Assembly (NCBI GenBank): GCA_025360665.1
Contig: JANYBU010000356.1
Coordinates: 1 to 19,315, forward strand
Length of the DNA stretch: 19,315 nt
Reading direction: 5' to 3'
Source: Nitrospira sp.
GTDB taxonomy: Bacteria > Nitrospirota > Nitrospiria > Nitrospirales > Nitrospiraceae
The first letter of the stretch is position 1. Every line of letters starts with the position of its first letter. Below the pieces are notes generated by a model, which worked only from the letters and a program-made list of their open reading frames with translations, had not been told where the DNA came from and did not search any database. This document shows positions 1 to 7,092 of this stretch, piece by piece. The translations under genes were made by a program, and so were the position numbers.

Positions 1-1902
1 ATCGACGCCGCGAATCAAATCGTTCTCCCGGTGTTCGTCGCCACGCTCGCCATCACGGTCGTGTGGGTCCCACTGTTCCATCTGAGCGGGCTCTCCGGCT
101 GGGTGTTCCCGCCGATGGCAGAGGCGGTCATCTTCGCGATGGTCGCCTCATTTATCCTGACGTACACGCTAGTGCCCACCATGGCGAAGTATATTCTGAA
201 GGCTCACCACACGCCCGCTCACGGCGGACAGCCCGAAGCGGAACCGTCGAAGAATATCTTTACCCGCTTCCAACTGGGGTTCCAACAACGCTTCGATCAG
301 TTTCGTGAAGGCTACAATGCGCAGCTCGAACAGGCGATCGCCCATCGTGTCCCTTTCGTCGTCGTCTCCTTCACAATTGCGGCAGGCTCCCTCGTCCTCT
401 TTTATTTCAACGGGCGCGAGTTTTTCCCCGAGATCCGGTCAGGGATCTTGCAGATGCACATGCGAGCGCCGCTCGGCACGCGCATCGAGGCTGCCGCGCG
501 TATCACGTCCCTGGTCGCGAAGGACGTCGAACGGATTCTACCCGGCCAGGTCGCAGACATCGTGAGCAATTGCGGCATACCGGTCGGGGCGCATAACCTC
601 GCCTTCATTCCGACGCCGACGGTCGGCACCCAGGATTGCGACCTCACGATCGCGTTGAAGAGTGACAAGTCGCCGGTGTGGGAGTACCGAGACGCTCTCC
701 GTAAGGGGTTGAAAGAGCGCTATCCGGGGACCGAATTCACATTCCAGCCGGCCGATCTTACCGCGAGAATTCTGAACTTTGGCTCTCTTTCGCCGATCGA
801 CGTGCAGATTAACGGCCCGGATCTCTATGCCAACCATGAGTTCGCCCGTAAATTGGCTGGCAAGTTGCGACAGATCCCCGGCTCCAGCGACGTGGTGGTT
901 CAGCAGCCGATGGGCATGCCAACCCTGCTCGCAGAATCCGACCGTAGGTTCGCGCTCGGCATGAACCTGAAGCAGACGGACTTCGGCAACAACGTGCTCG
1001 TGACCACCACCGGCAGCCAACAGATCGATCAGAAATACTGGCTTGATCGCAAGACCGGCATGTCCTACCGGATCAATGTCTACACGCCGCAGGCGCAGCT
1101 CACGAGCATCAAAGACCTTATGATCGTCCCGGTTAGTCGGGAGGAGACCGAATCCTCGGACGGTGTGAGAAATGTGCAGCTCCTCGGCAATTTGGCGAAG
1201 ATTTCAGCCATTGGCACGCCCGGTGCGGTCACGCATGGAAATATCATGCCGCTTATCGACGTCTACGTGGCCGCCGAAGGACGCGACCTCAACTCCGTCC
1301 TGGAAGAGACCGAGCAGGTCATCCACAGCATGGAGTCGGAGCTCCCCCGGGGGGCGACGATCGAAATTCGCGGCCAAGCCGAAGTGATGCGCGCCGCACT
1401 TCGTGAAATGCTCTTCGGTCTCATCGCCGCGGTCGTGCTGGTGTATCTGCTGCTCGTCGTCAACTTTCAATCCTGGCTCGATCCCTTCATCATCATTACG
1501 GCCTTGCCCGGCGCGCTGGCGGGCATCGCAGTAGCATTGTTCGTCACCCATACGAACATCTCAGTGCCGGCGCTGATGGGCGCGATCATGACGATGGGCG
1601 CGGCGACGGCCAATTCGATCCTGCTCGTGTCCTACGCCCGCGAGCGGATCGCCGTCCATGGCGACGCGATACGGGCCGCGATGGAGGCCGGAACGGCTCG
1701 GATCCGACCGGTGCTCATGACCGCCGCGGCCATGATCATCGGCATGCTTCCGATGTCGATGGCGAACTCTCAGAATGCGCCACTGGGTCGCGCCGTCATG
1801 GGCGGCTTACTGATCGCCACCCTGTTTACCCTGTATTTTGTGCCCTGCATGTACGCCATGATCTACAACAGGCGAACCGCTCGCCAAGAGGAGCATGTTT
1901 GA
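1..1902 (+). CDS. RND efflux transporter permease, 5' end outside window
   Basis: Inner-membrane proton-driven pump subunit of a tripartite drug/solute efflux system. The reading frame is open from base 1, so the N-terminal part (TM1 to about TM4 and the first periplasmic loop) lies upstream. About 633 of an expected ~1040 residues are present. They start in the TM5/TM6 region (VLPVFVATLAITVVWVPLF), continue through the second periplasmic porter/docking domain, and end with a TM block (MLFGLIAAVVLVYLLLVVNF, then ALPGALAGIAVALF) and a short basic/acidic tail. In AcrB the segment GLSAKNAIL carries an essential TM10 lysine; here the aligned segment reads GAATANSILL, so that lysine is absent. The TM4 aspartates cannot be checked. 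The stop codon overlaps the adaptor gene region. Family assignment is firm; the substrate cannot be read from the sequence. Confidence 0.93.
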   Translation: MDAANQIVLPVFVATLAITVVWVPLFHLSGLSGWVFPPMAEAVIFAMVASFILTYTLVPTMAKYILKAHHTPAHGGQPEAEPSKNIFTRFQLGFQQRFDQFREGYNAQLEQAIAHRVPFVVVSFTIAAGSLVLFYFNGREFFPEIRSGILQMHMRAPLGTRIEAAARITSLVAKDVERILPGQVADIVSNCGIPVGAHNLAFIPTPTVGTQDCDLTIALKSDKSPVWEYRDALRKGLKERYPGTEFTFQPADLTARILNFGSLSPIDVQINGPDLYANHEFARKLAGKLRQIPGSSDVVVQQPMGMPTLLAESDRRFALGMNLKQTDFGNNVLVTTTGSQQIDQKYWLDRKTGMSYRINVYTPQAQLTSIKDLMIVPVSREETESSDGVRNVQLLGNLAKISAIGTPGAVTHGNIMPLIDVYVAAEGRDLNSVLEETEQVIHSMESELPRGATIEIRGQAEVMRAALREMLFGLIAAVVLVYLLLVVNFQSWLDPFIIITALPGALAGIAVALFVTHTNISVPALMGAIMTMGAATANSILLVSYARERIAVHGDAIRAAMEAGTARIRPVLMTAAAMIIGMLPMSMANSQNAPLGRAVMGGLLIATLFTLYFVPCMYAMIYNRRTARQEEHV

Positions 1903-1903
1903 T

Positions 1904-3115
1904 ATGAATAGCCTGCGTGGGAAAGGCCTGGCCATTCTGGCAATTGTCGTATGCGTAGTGTATTTCAGCTACCGTTACTATGAAGGCGGAATCGCTTCGG
2001 CAGTTCTGCAAGAGAACACTCTTGACCACTCCATCCAGAGGGTGGCCGTGATCACCCCAAAGCTGTTGCCGCCGGAGGAGACGATTACGCTGCCCGGCAG
2101 TATTCAAGGCTGGTATGAGGCGCAGATTTACGCGCAGGTCTCCGGCTATGTGAAGATGTGGTACAAGGATTACGGCGCGCTGGTGAAGAAGGGCGACGTC
2201 CTTGCTGAAATCAACGCCCCGGCTCTCGACGCCCAATATGCCCAAGCCAAGGCAGATTTGGAAACCGAGCGTGCCAAGAATGTACTGGCTGAACTGACCG
2301 CGAAACGTTACGTGGCGATGCGCAAGCACCAGGCGGTCTCGGAACAGGCGATCTCGGTGCAGGTTCAAGAGGCGAAAGCCCAAGCGGCGAGAGTCAACGC
2401 ATCGGAGCAGAACGTCAAGAATTTCGAGGCGCTGATCCACTTCAAGACGATCGTCGCGCCCTATGACGGTGTGGTGACCGTGCGCAACATCAACGTCGGG
2501 AACTACGTCAATAAAGACAGTAGCTCTGAAGGTGGCTCTGGCGCAATCAGGGACCTCTTTACCGTGGCTGACGTCAGTAAGATGCGCCTCTTCGTCAGCG
2601 TGCCTGAGGCGTTCGGACCCTTTCTCCAGCCAGGCCTGACAGCCGACGTGACAGTGCCACAATTGCCCAATCGTCATTTCACAGCCACGTTTCTGACCGT
2701 CGCTCGTGGGTTCGACGTCAGCACGCGTACAGCTGTCACGATCTTCACGATTGACAACGCGGACGGGGCGCTTTGGCCCGGCTCCTACGCAACAGTCCAT
2801 ATCACGGCTCCGGTCGACAGGAACGTTCTCACTATTCCAACCACTTCGTTGGTCTTCCAGGAGCACGGAGCGCAAATAGCCCTGGTAAGTGAGGACGACC
2901 ACGTGCATTTCAAACCAATCGTCATGAGCAGAGTCCTCGACAATGCCATCGAGGTGACAGAAGGGATTTCCTCAAGCGACCGTATTATCAATAACCCAAG
3001 CGCCGCGTTGCTAGAAGGCGACAAGGTGGTCATCGTCACGCCCGCACCTGGATATGAGCTTACAGATGAACCTTCGCCAAAAGAGTCACCTACCACGAAA
3101 GTCACGTCCAAGTGA
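1904..3115 (+). CDS. RND periplasmic adaptor subunit (HlyD/MFP family)
   Basis: Membrane-fusion protein that links the RND permease to the outer-membrane channel. It has an N-terminal membrane anchor (GLAILAIVVCVVYF), a lipoyl-type half (LPGSIQGWYEAQIYAQVSGY) with its partner half (IVAPYDGVVTVRNINVGNYV), an alpha-hairpin between them (about residues 100-175, rich in Ala/Glu/Lys), and beta-barrel and membrane-proximal domains. The length of 403 aa is normal. An in-frame ATG at 1895 overlaps the permease stop, but the Shine-Dalgarno AGGAG (1889-1893) lies only 1 base before it and 10 bases before ATG 1904, so 1904 is preferred. The end overlaps the next gene by 4 bases (GTGA), a sign of translational coupling. 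The C-terminal tail is hydrophilic and rich in Pro/Ser/Lys. Confidence 0.92.
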   Translation: MNSLRGKGLAILAIVVCVVYFSYRYYEGGIASAVLQENTLDHSIQRVAVITPKLLPPEETITLPGSIQGWYEAQIYAQVSGYVKMWYKDYGALVKKGDVLAEINAPALDAQYAQAKADLETERAKNVLAELTAKRYVAMRKHQAVSEQAISVQVQEAKAQAARVNASEQNVKNFEALIHFKTIVAPYDGVVTVRNINVGNYVNKDSSSEGGSGAIRDLFTVADVSKMRLFVSVPEAFGPFLQPGLTADVTVPQLPNRHFTATFLTVARGFDVSTRTAVTIFTIDNADGALWPGSYATVHITAPVDRNVLTIPTTSLVFQEHGAQIALVSEDDHVHFKPIVMSRVLDNAIEVTEGISSSDRIINNPSAALLEGDKVVIVTPAPGYELTDEPSPKESPTTKVTSK

Positions 3116-4722
3116 CGGGCGAGCCCTTACGATCGAGAGCGGAGGTGTCGCGTGCCAGTCTCGCCGCGGTGCGGTGCGCCACCTTCGTGTTGCTGGCGCT
3201 CACCTTGCCGGCTTGCAATTGGTTCCCAGCAGTCGATTTGTCGCCCCCGTATGATTCACCTCAATATGTTGTCCCAGCCTCATGGCGTGGGTCGAGTCCC
3301 TTTGTGGAGGCGAAGCCAGCCGATAGCGAACTCCGTCCGGATTGGTGGAAACTGTACGACGATCCGGTGCTGAATAGGCTCATCGAGCAGGCCATGGCGG
3401 CGAATCCGGATCTGCAAGCGGCCGCGGAGCGCTTCGTTCAGGCCCGCGATGTGATGATGAAGGCCCGGTCGCAGTACATTCCTCAGATCGGCCTGGGGTT
3501 CGGTGCCTCTCGCAATAGGCAATCCCCCGACACACTATTTCGTGCGCCGGATAGTCCCATTCAACAAAACACCATGTCACTTGGAGGAATCGCAGCCTGG
3601 GAGCCCGATTTCTGGTCGGCACTCCGCAATGCGACGCGTGTTGAGATCTACCGCGCCGAAGAGCGCGCTGCTGACTATGGGCTCGCGCGCCTCAGCCTGC
3701 AAGCGGAGATTGCAGCGGATTATTTCACGCTACGCGGTTACGACGCGCAAGTGTCGATCTATAATCAATCGATCACGCTGTACAAACAGTCGCTCATGCT
3801 CGTCGAGCGGCAGTTCACCGGCAAGATCGCGTCGGCACTCGACGTCGCTCGCGTCGAATCTCTGCTGTTCAGCACTGAGACAAAATTAGCCCAGATTCAA
3901 GGCCAACGCCAAGTGACGGAACAGGCGATCGCCATCCTCGTCAATATGGCGCCGGCCAGTTTCGAGCTGGATCCGGCCGACGACATTCGGGTGGCAAAGT
4001 TCACGATTCCACAAACTATCCCCTCCACTGTGCTTGAGCGTCGACCCGACATCGCGAGTATGGAACGCCGGATGGCGCAGGCGAACCGCGTCATCGGCAT
4101 CGCCCGCGCCGCCTTTTTCCCCAATGTGTCGTTCCGACTCGGCGGCGGGTACGAGGGTACCGATCTGATACAGCTGGCCAATAGTTTCTGGTCCTATGGC
4201 GCCGCCGTTTCGCTCCCGGTCTTCCAGGGTGGGTATCGTCGCGCCCAATTGCAGCAATCCTGGTCGGCCTATCGCGAGACGGAAGACCTCTACCGTTCGA
4301 CGGTGCTCAACGCCTTTCGCGAGGTCGAGAACAATTTGAGCTTGACGAACCGCCTGACGGTTGCAGTCAATCGGCAAGACGCCGCCGTCGGGGCCAATTT
4401 CAAAACACAGAACATGACCATGGAGCTCTATAGGGGTGGTCTGGCTTCCAGCCTTGAACTCATTTACGCGCAGGTTAACACGCTCGCGGCACGCATCGAT
4501 CTCGTTGTAATCAAGGCCGATCTGCTAAAGTCCTCCGTTGCTCTCATCCGCGCGCTCGGCGGGGGCTGGAACCACCAGCAATTGCCCACCGACGAGCAGA
4601 TCCAACCGTTCGATACTTTCCAATATACCAACCTTGGCAAACCGCGGCCCGCTGGAGGAATCGATGTCAACGCGGGTAATAATTGGGTGAATAATAATCT
4701 GACCAAGCCCTCTGTTCCTTGA
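3112..4722 (+). CDS. Outer-membrane efflux channel lipoprotein, NodT/OprM-like
   Basis: TolC-superfamily outer-membrane factor that completes the tripartite pump. It uses a GTG start inside the GTGA overlap with the adaptor stop. The N terminus has a lipoprotein signal with a lipobox LPAC at Cys35, followed by the family-typical stretch AVDLSPPYDSP and a WWKLYDDPVLNRLIEQA motif. The two repeated OEP halves follow, including ARVESLLFSTETKLAQIQGQ and ERRPDIASMERRMAQANRVIGIARAAFFP spread over the middle (the ERRPDI motif is classic for this family). The length of 536 aa is slightly long because of an Asn-rich C-terminal tail (DVNAGNNWVNNN). It is the last gene of the operon; no clear terminator hairpin is seen directly after it. 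Confidence 0.93.
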   Translation: MTGEPLRSRAEVSRASLAAVRCATFVLLALTLPACNWFPAVDLSPPYDSPQYVVPASWRGSSPFVEAKPADSELRPDWWKLYDDPVLNRLIEQAMAANPDLQAAAERFVQARDVMMKARSQYIPQIGLGFGASRNRQSPDTLFRAPDSPIQQNTMSLGGIAAWEPDFWSALRNATRVEIYRAEERAADYGLARLSLQAEIAADYFTLRGYDAQVSIYNQSITLYKQSLMLVERQFTGKIASALDVARVESLLFSTETKLAQIQGQRQVTEQAIAILVNMAPASFELDPADDIRVAKFTIPQTIPSTVLERRPDIASMERRMAQANRVIGIARAAFFPNVSFRLGGGYEGTDLIQLANSFWSYGAAVSLPVFQGGYRRAQLQQSWSAYRETEDLYRSTVLNAFREVENNLSLTNRLTVAVNRQDAAVGANFKTQNMTMELYRGGLASSLELIYAQVNTLAARIDLVVIKADLLKSSVALIRALGGGWNHQQLPTDEQIQPFDTFQYTNLGKPRPAGGIDVNAGNNWVNNNLTKPSVP

Positions 4723-5096
4723 CCGTCATTCCTTGAAGGACATCCTTGCCCAAGATGATACGGTTTGTTCTGGTTGGTCGTCTTGCTTGTGCGGTACCGC
4801 GCGATCGGAGCGTATTATTATTTGAGGCTGCCCATTGCCTTCTTCCATTCGACCTCGGAACAGGTCGCTGAAGCGTCCCGGCAACCGGAGATGCCGGAAT
4901 GGGGTGCAAGCGAGCTTTGAATGAAATGGGTTTTTGTGCCTCTTAATCAGCGGGCTTACTTTGGCGGGCAATACGGGCAATTCCTACTGCGTTGCTACCG
5001 GTTGTTTAAAAACCGACGTGGCTGAGCGACCACATCGTAAAATAAACCAAAGGGCGGTACTGATCACAGCATGACACCGGTGACAGAACAATGTGC

Positions 5097-5116
5097 TGTG
5101 CTAATTTTTGTGCTAA
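5097..5116 (+). repeat. Short tandem-spaced direct repeat TGTGCTAA
   Basis: TGTGCTAA occurs at 5097-5104 and again at 5109-5116, 12 bases apart start to start, about one helical turn. It lies about 130 bases left of the tRNA 3' fragment. Short repeats in this position could be arm-type integrase or excisionase binding sites, but that is inference. Confidence 0.35.
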
Positions 5117-5155
5117 AACACAGCCGAAATGACCAGAACAGATCGAACAGACTCG

Positions 5156-5173
5156 ACGAGATTGAAATCTCGT
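5156..5173 (+). repeat. Perfect 7-bp inverted repeat (hairpin)
   Basis: ACGAGAT (5156-5162) and ATCTCGT (5167-5173) are exact reverse complements separated by TGAA. No T run follows on the + strand, so it is not a canonical intrinsic terminator. It sits about 75 bases before the tRNA 3' half. Confidence 0.4.
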
Positions 5174-5246
5174 AATGCCGTGTCTACCAAGGGAAAACCG
5201 GGAAACCAGAGTCAAAACAGGGAGTTGCCAAATCCTACTTAATCAG

Positions 5247-5292
5247 CCTCATAAGCCGCGGGTCTCCCGTTCAATCCGGGACACCGCCACCA
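5247..5292 (+). other. tRNA 3' half (CAT anticodon), candidate integration (att) site
   Basis: The stretch has tRNA geometry from the anticodon loop on: loop CTCATAA (5248-5254, anticodon CAT), 3' anticodon strand GCCGC (5255-5259), 5-base variable loop GGGTC, T stem/loop TCCCG-TTCAATC-CGGGA (5265-5281, all five pairs perfect), 3' acceptor strand CACCGCC (5282-5288), discriminator A and encoded CCA (5290-5292). The matching 5' half should start near 5217 with about GGCGGTG, and the 5' anticodon strand should be GCGGC. Neither is present; TCAGC precedes the loop. So this is a 3' fragment of a Met- or Ile2-type tRNA, not a working gene. Such fragments are typical of the distal attachment site of tRNA-targeting integrases; by orientation the element would lie to the left. 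Confidence 0.7.
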
Positions 5293-5310
5293 AACCGTAC
5301 CTCGTGTGGG

Positions 5311-5352
5311 CCGCTGGCTTCTGTTGCGACCTATGGTAACCTTGGCCAGCGG
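5311..5352. repeat. 8-bp inverted repeat with long loop
   Basis: CCGCTGGC (5311-5318) and GCCAGCGG (5345-5352) are exact reverse complements around a 26-base loop. The loop contains the small palindrome GGTAACC. The function is unknown; it may be a stem-loop at the end of the repressor operon that is transcribed leftward. Confidence 0.35.
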
Positions 5353-5560
5353 ATAGACACGTCTAGTGCTTCTTGTCCCTCCCCATCTAAGAACACCAAC
5401 CGTCGGTTAAGCCAGCCGCTCTCCATCTTTGTATCGTACTAACGCGGACGGGAAGAGCCCTCGACCCGCTTGTGTTTCCTCCCCGTTCACCTTCGTGCGT
5501 ACGGTCCCCTCTCCATGGCGTATCGTTATTGAAGCCGGAGAAAGGATCCTCCATCGTTCT

Positions 5561-5743
5561 CTACCCACAGCACCCGCCTGTAAAGACCTGCCGCTGCTGA
5601 GAAGCGTTCCAGCAACGCTCGCAAAGTTCGACGGTTGAATGGGTCATCCCATCGACGCAGGCAATTCGGCGCGGGACCACCGCTCCACAGTCAGAACAGG
5701 CCGCGACGGATAGCCTCTCCGTCCTACGCTCTCGGGTCAGCAT
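5561..5743 (-). CDS. Small zinc-ribbon-like protein
   Basis: 60 aa protein with two CxxC pairs, CSDC (about residues 16-19) and CERC (about 42-45), separated by 22 residues. This is a zinc-ribbon layout. It has a basic N terminus (RERRTER) and a Cys-rich end (GGCCG). The start ATG lies inside the end of the upstream 82-aa gene (20-base overlap), which suggests translational coupling; no strong Shine-Dalgarno is visible. It is the third gene of the repressor operon. I do not recognise a named family. It could bind DNA or a protein partner. The Cys spacing makes a real gene more likely than chance, but the short length keeps confidence moderate. Confidence 0.5.
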   Translation of the reverse strand: MLTRERRTERLSVAACSDCGAVVPRRIACVDGMTHSTVELCERCWNASQQRQVFTGGCCG

Positions 5744-5972
5744 GGGAGACCAACTTTGTGTTCGGGCGAACGCATCGATTGCAGACTGTTGACATGAACT
5801 CCTGCCTGCCTTTGAGACTCACCAGATTTCGCCACAACCGAATCGGAAGCGGCTCCACCTTAGCCCGATACAAATCCCATTGCATCCTGCGCAACTGTCC
5901 ATTCAAGAAATCCACCGTTCGTTCCAAGTCAATGAGCCGCTCTGTCCTGAAGGATCTTCCTGCTGTGAGCAT
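5724..5972 (-). CDS. Small hypothetical protein in LexA-like repressor operon
   Basis: 82 aa. The start is set by a near-perfect Shine-Dalgarno, AAAGGAGG (minus strand, about 5978-5985), 5 bases before the ATG at 5972. A longer frame starting at 6002 overlaps the repressor gene and has no such site. Sequence: basic N terminus, then a charged helix (ERTVDFLNGQLRRMQWDLYRAKV) that could form a coiled coil, then a single CNRC pair near the C terminus. It begins 20 bases after the repressor stop and overlaps the zinc-ribbon gene. No family recognised. Its place directly behind an autocleaving repressor suggests a DNA-damage- or stress-induced protein (inference). Confidence 0.6.
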   Translation of the reverse strand: MLTAGRSFRTERLIDLERTVDFLNGQLRRMQWDLYRAKVEPLPIRLWRNLVSLKGRQEFMSTVCNRCVRPNTKLVSHADPRA

Positions 5973-5991
5973 CTTCTCCTCCTTTCTTTCA

Positions 5992-6537
5992 TTACACCGC
6001 ACAATGCCGAATCACGCCGATGAGAATGCCTTCGATATGAAACGTATCTGAAGGCCTCACAATAATCGGCTGCATCGTTGCGTTTGCCGGATGCAGTTCG
6101 ATGTGTGAGGCCTTCTTGAAGTAGGTCTTGATCGTCGCGTCATGATTGACCAGCGCAACGACGGTCTGCCCGTTCCTGGCCGTCTCCTGTTTTCGCACCA
6201 CCACAAGATCGCCAGGGAGAATGCCATCGTCTTTCATGGAGTCCCCTTTGATGCGGAGCGCAAACGTATTTCCACCACGTAACATGCTGGGCGGGACATC
6301 GATCAATTCTGACTGCTGCACCGGTTCGATCGGTGAACCAGCCGCCACCATCCCCGCCATGGGGATTTCTGACGACCGACTGATTTGATCGATCGCCACT
6401 TTCACCATTCCGGGGATGCGCCGCATCCCTGCTTCATAACGGGCCACCGACACACGCGTTGTCCGCAACGCATCAGCCAATTGCTGCTGTGTCAGACCAA
6501 GTTGCTCTCGAACTCGTTTCAGGTCGGTGGGCTTCAT
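5992..6537 (-). CDS. LexA-like S24 repressor with XRE helix-turn-helix
   Basis: 181 aa transcriptional repressor expected to cleave itself when RecA is activated. Residues 5-55 form an XRE/Cro-type helix-turn-helix (REQLGLTQQQLADALRTTRV...), unlike the winged helix of classical LexA. The C-terminal half is a peptidase S24 domain. It has the scissile Ala66-Gly67 (VAAGSP, as in LexA VAAGEP), the nucleophile Ser100 in KGDSMKDDGI and the general base Lys137 in ATIKTYFKK. The Ser-Lys distance of 37 residues equals that of E. coli LexA (119/156). It heads a three-gene operon with the 82-aa and zinc-ribbon genes. A perfect palindrome abuts the start codon and there is no Shine-Dalgarno, so autoregulation and a leaderless transcript are likely. 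Whether it controls the host SOS regulon or a former prophage is open. Confidence 0.9.
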   Translation of the reverse strand: MKPTDLKRVREQLGLTQQQLADALRTTRVSVARYEAGMRRIPGMVKVAIDQISRSSEIPMAGMVAAGSPIEPVQQSELIDVPPSMLRGGNTFALRIKGDSMKDDGILPGDLVVVRKQETARNGQTVVALVNHDATIKTYFKKASHIELHPANATMQPIIVRPSDTFHIEGILIGVIRHCAV

Positions 6538-6538
6538 G

Positions 6539-6557
6539 GTGTAACCAATGGTTACAC
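6539..6557. promoter_or_regulatory. Palindromic operator of the LexA-like repressor
   Basis: GTGTAACC-AAT-GGTTACAC is a perfect 8-bp inverted repeat with a 3-base centre. It ends one base before the repressor ATG and covers the predicted -10 element, the expected position for autorepression. It does not resemble the E. coli LexA box, in keeping with the XRE-type DNA-binding domain. Confidence 0.7.
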
Positions 6558-6577
6558 ATGTTGCGATAGACTGTCAA
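6549..6577 (-). promoter_or_regulatory. Predicted promoter of the LexA-like operon
   Basis: On the minus strand a consensus -35 TTGACA (6577-6572) is followed by a 17-base spacer and a weak -10 TAACCA (6554-6549) that lies inside the operator palindrome. The start of transcription would fall about 4-6 bases before the ATG at 6537, so the mRNA would be nearly leaderless. This agrees with the missing Shine-Dalgarno. Confidence 0.5.
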
Positions 6578-7092
6578 GCTCCTTTAACGGACACCTAACA
6601 ATGAAGCAGAAAACCCTTTCTGGCGTGGAGTCTGTGCATAACCATGCGCGAGACACCGCAGCAGGATGGGCAATCCATCACATCGACCCGATAAACGACA
6701 ATAGACATCTAGTATTTGATGTTTCTGCTTGGTTTAACCCTTAGGACCACTATATCTTGTGGTGCTACTCACGGTGAAGCCAATGCCTAAATTCTAGGCA
6801 ATGACGTATCTCTGATAGGAAAATTGGAAGGAATTTCACTCGCGGAGAGACTTATGAACAAGGTTATCCACAGAAGCTGGGGAGAGGATTTTTCGATAAT
6901 TCCTCTTGACATTTCTAAATATATTTCTCCATTTTCCTCCTCGACTTTTGTCTGTGCGCTGGGAAAACGATTGACGTGCATCTTTCGCAGGCTACTAACA
7001 ACTCTGTGGGCACGCCGGAACGCTGATGGTCCGCATCGAATGAACTCGTTGGCCTTAACCTTCCACAGCACTGGCGATTTTTTAGCGCCCTG
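6578..7092. other. AT-rich intergenic region without convincing gene
   Basis: It lies upstream of the repressor promoter and downstream of modC. Open frames of about 90 codons exist on both strands (6787-7071 minus, 6824-7096 plus), but they overlap each other and look like low-information sequence. Visible elements: a 6-bp inverted repeat TGCCTA/TAGGCA (6784-6800), and one exact DnaA-box-like TTATCCACA (6864-6872). No cluster of such boxes is seen. No clear terminator for modC is found. Confidence 0.5.

Larger units (their letters stand above)
4723..5242. other. Gene-poor stretch between RND operon and tRNA fragment
   Basis: No ORF here has family-like sequence or a convincing ribosome-binding site. 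The few open frames are short and compositionally unlike the neighbours. The only structure seen is a small hairpin (5156-5173) and a pair of short direct repeats (5097-5116), each listed separately. No integrase gene is found, although a tRNA-type attachment remnant follows directly. Confidence 0.6.

Noticed and set aside
5217..5292. A complete functional tRNA gene
   Set aside because: The 3' half fits exactly, but the bases that should form the 5' acceptor strand, D arm and 5' anticodon strand do not pair with it.
5053..5292. tmRNA (ssrA), because GGCGGT near 5055 could pair with the acceptor strand CACCGCC
   Set aside because: The anticodon loop, variable loop and T arm have ordinary tRNA spacing. 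No tag reading frame or tmRNA-typical GGGG start is seen, and the 7th acceptor pair is mismatched.
5387..5554. A 55-codon frame on the minus strand directly after the zinc-ribbon gene
   Set aside because: Low-information sequence rich in Gly/Arg/Thr with no good ribosome site and no recognisable motif; coupling is possible but not supported.
6385..6744. A 119-codon + strand frame opposite the LexA-like gene
   Set aside because: It is antisense to a well-supported repressor and to its promoter, and has no family-like sequence.
7075..7092. Intrinsic terminator of modC (GGCG/CGCC around a T or A run)
   Set aside because: The stem is only 4 bp, the T run lies in the loop, and on the modC strand no T tract follows.
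6578..7092. Replication origin, because of a DnaA box and AT richness
   Set aside because: Only one box is found, and no dnaA, dnaN, parA or rep gene is nearby.
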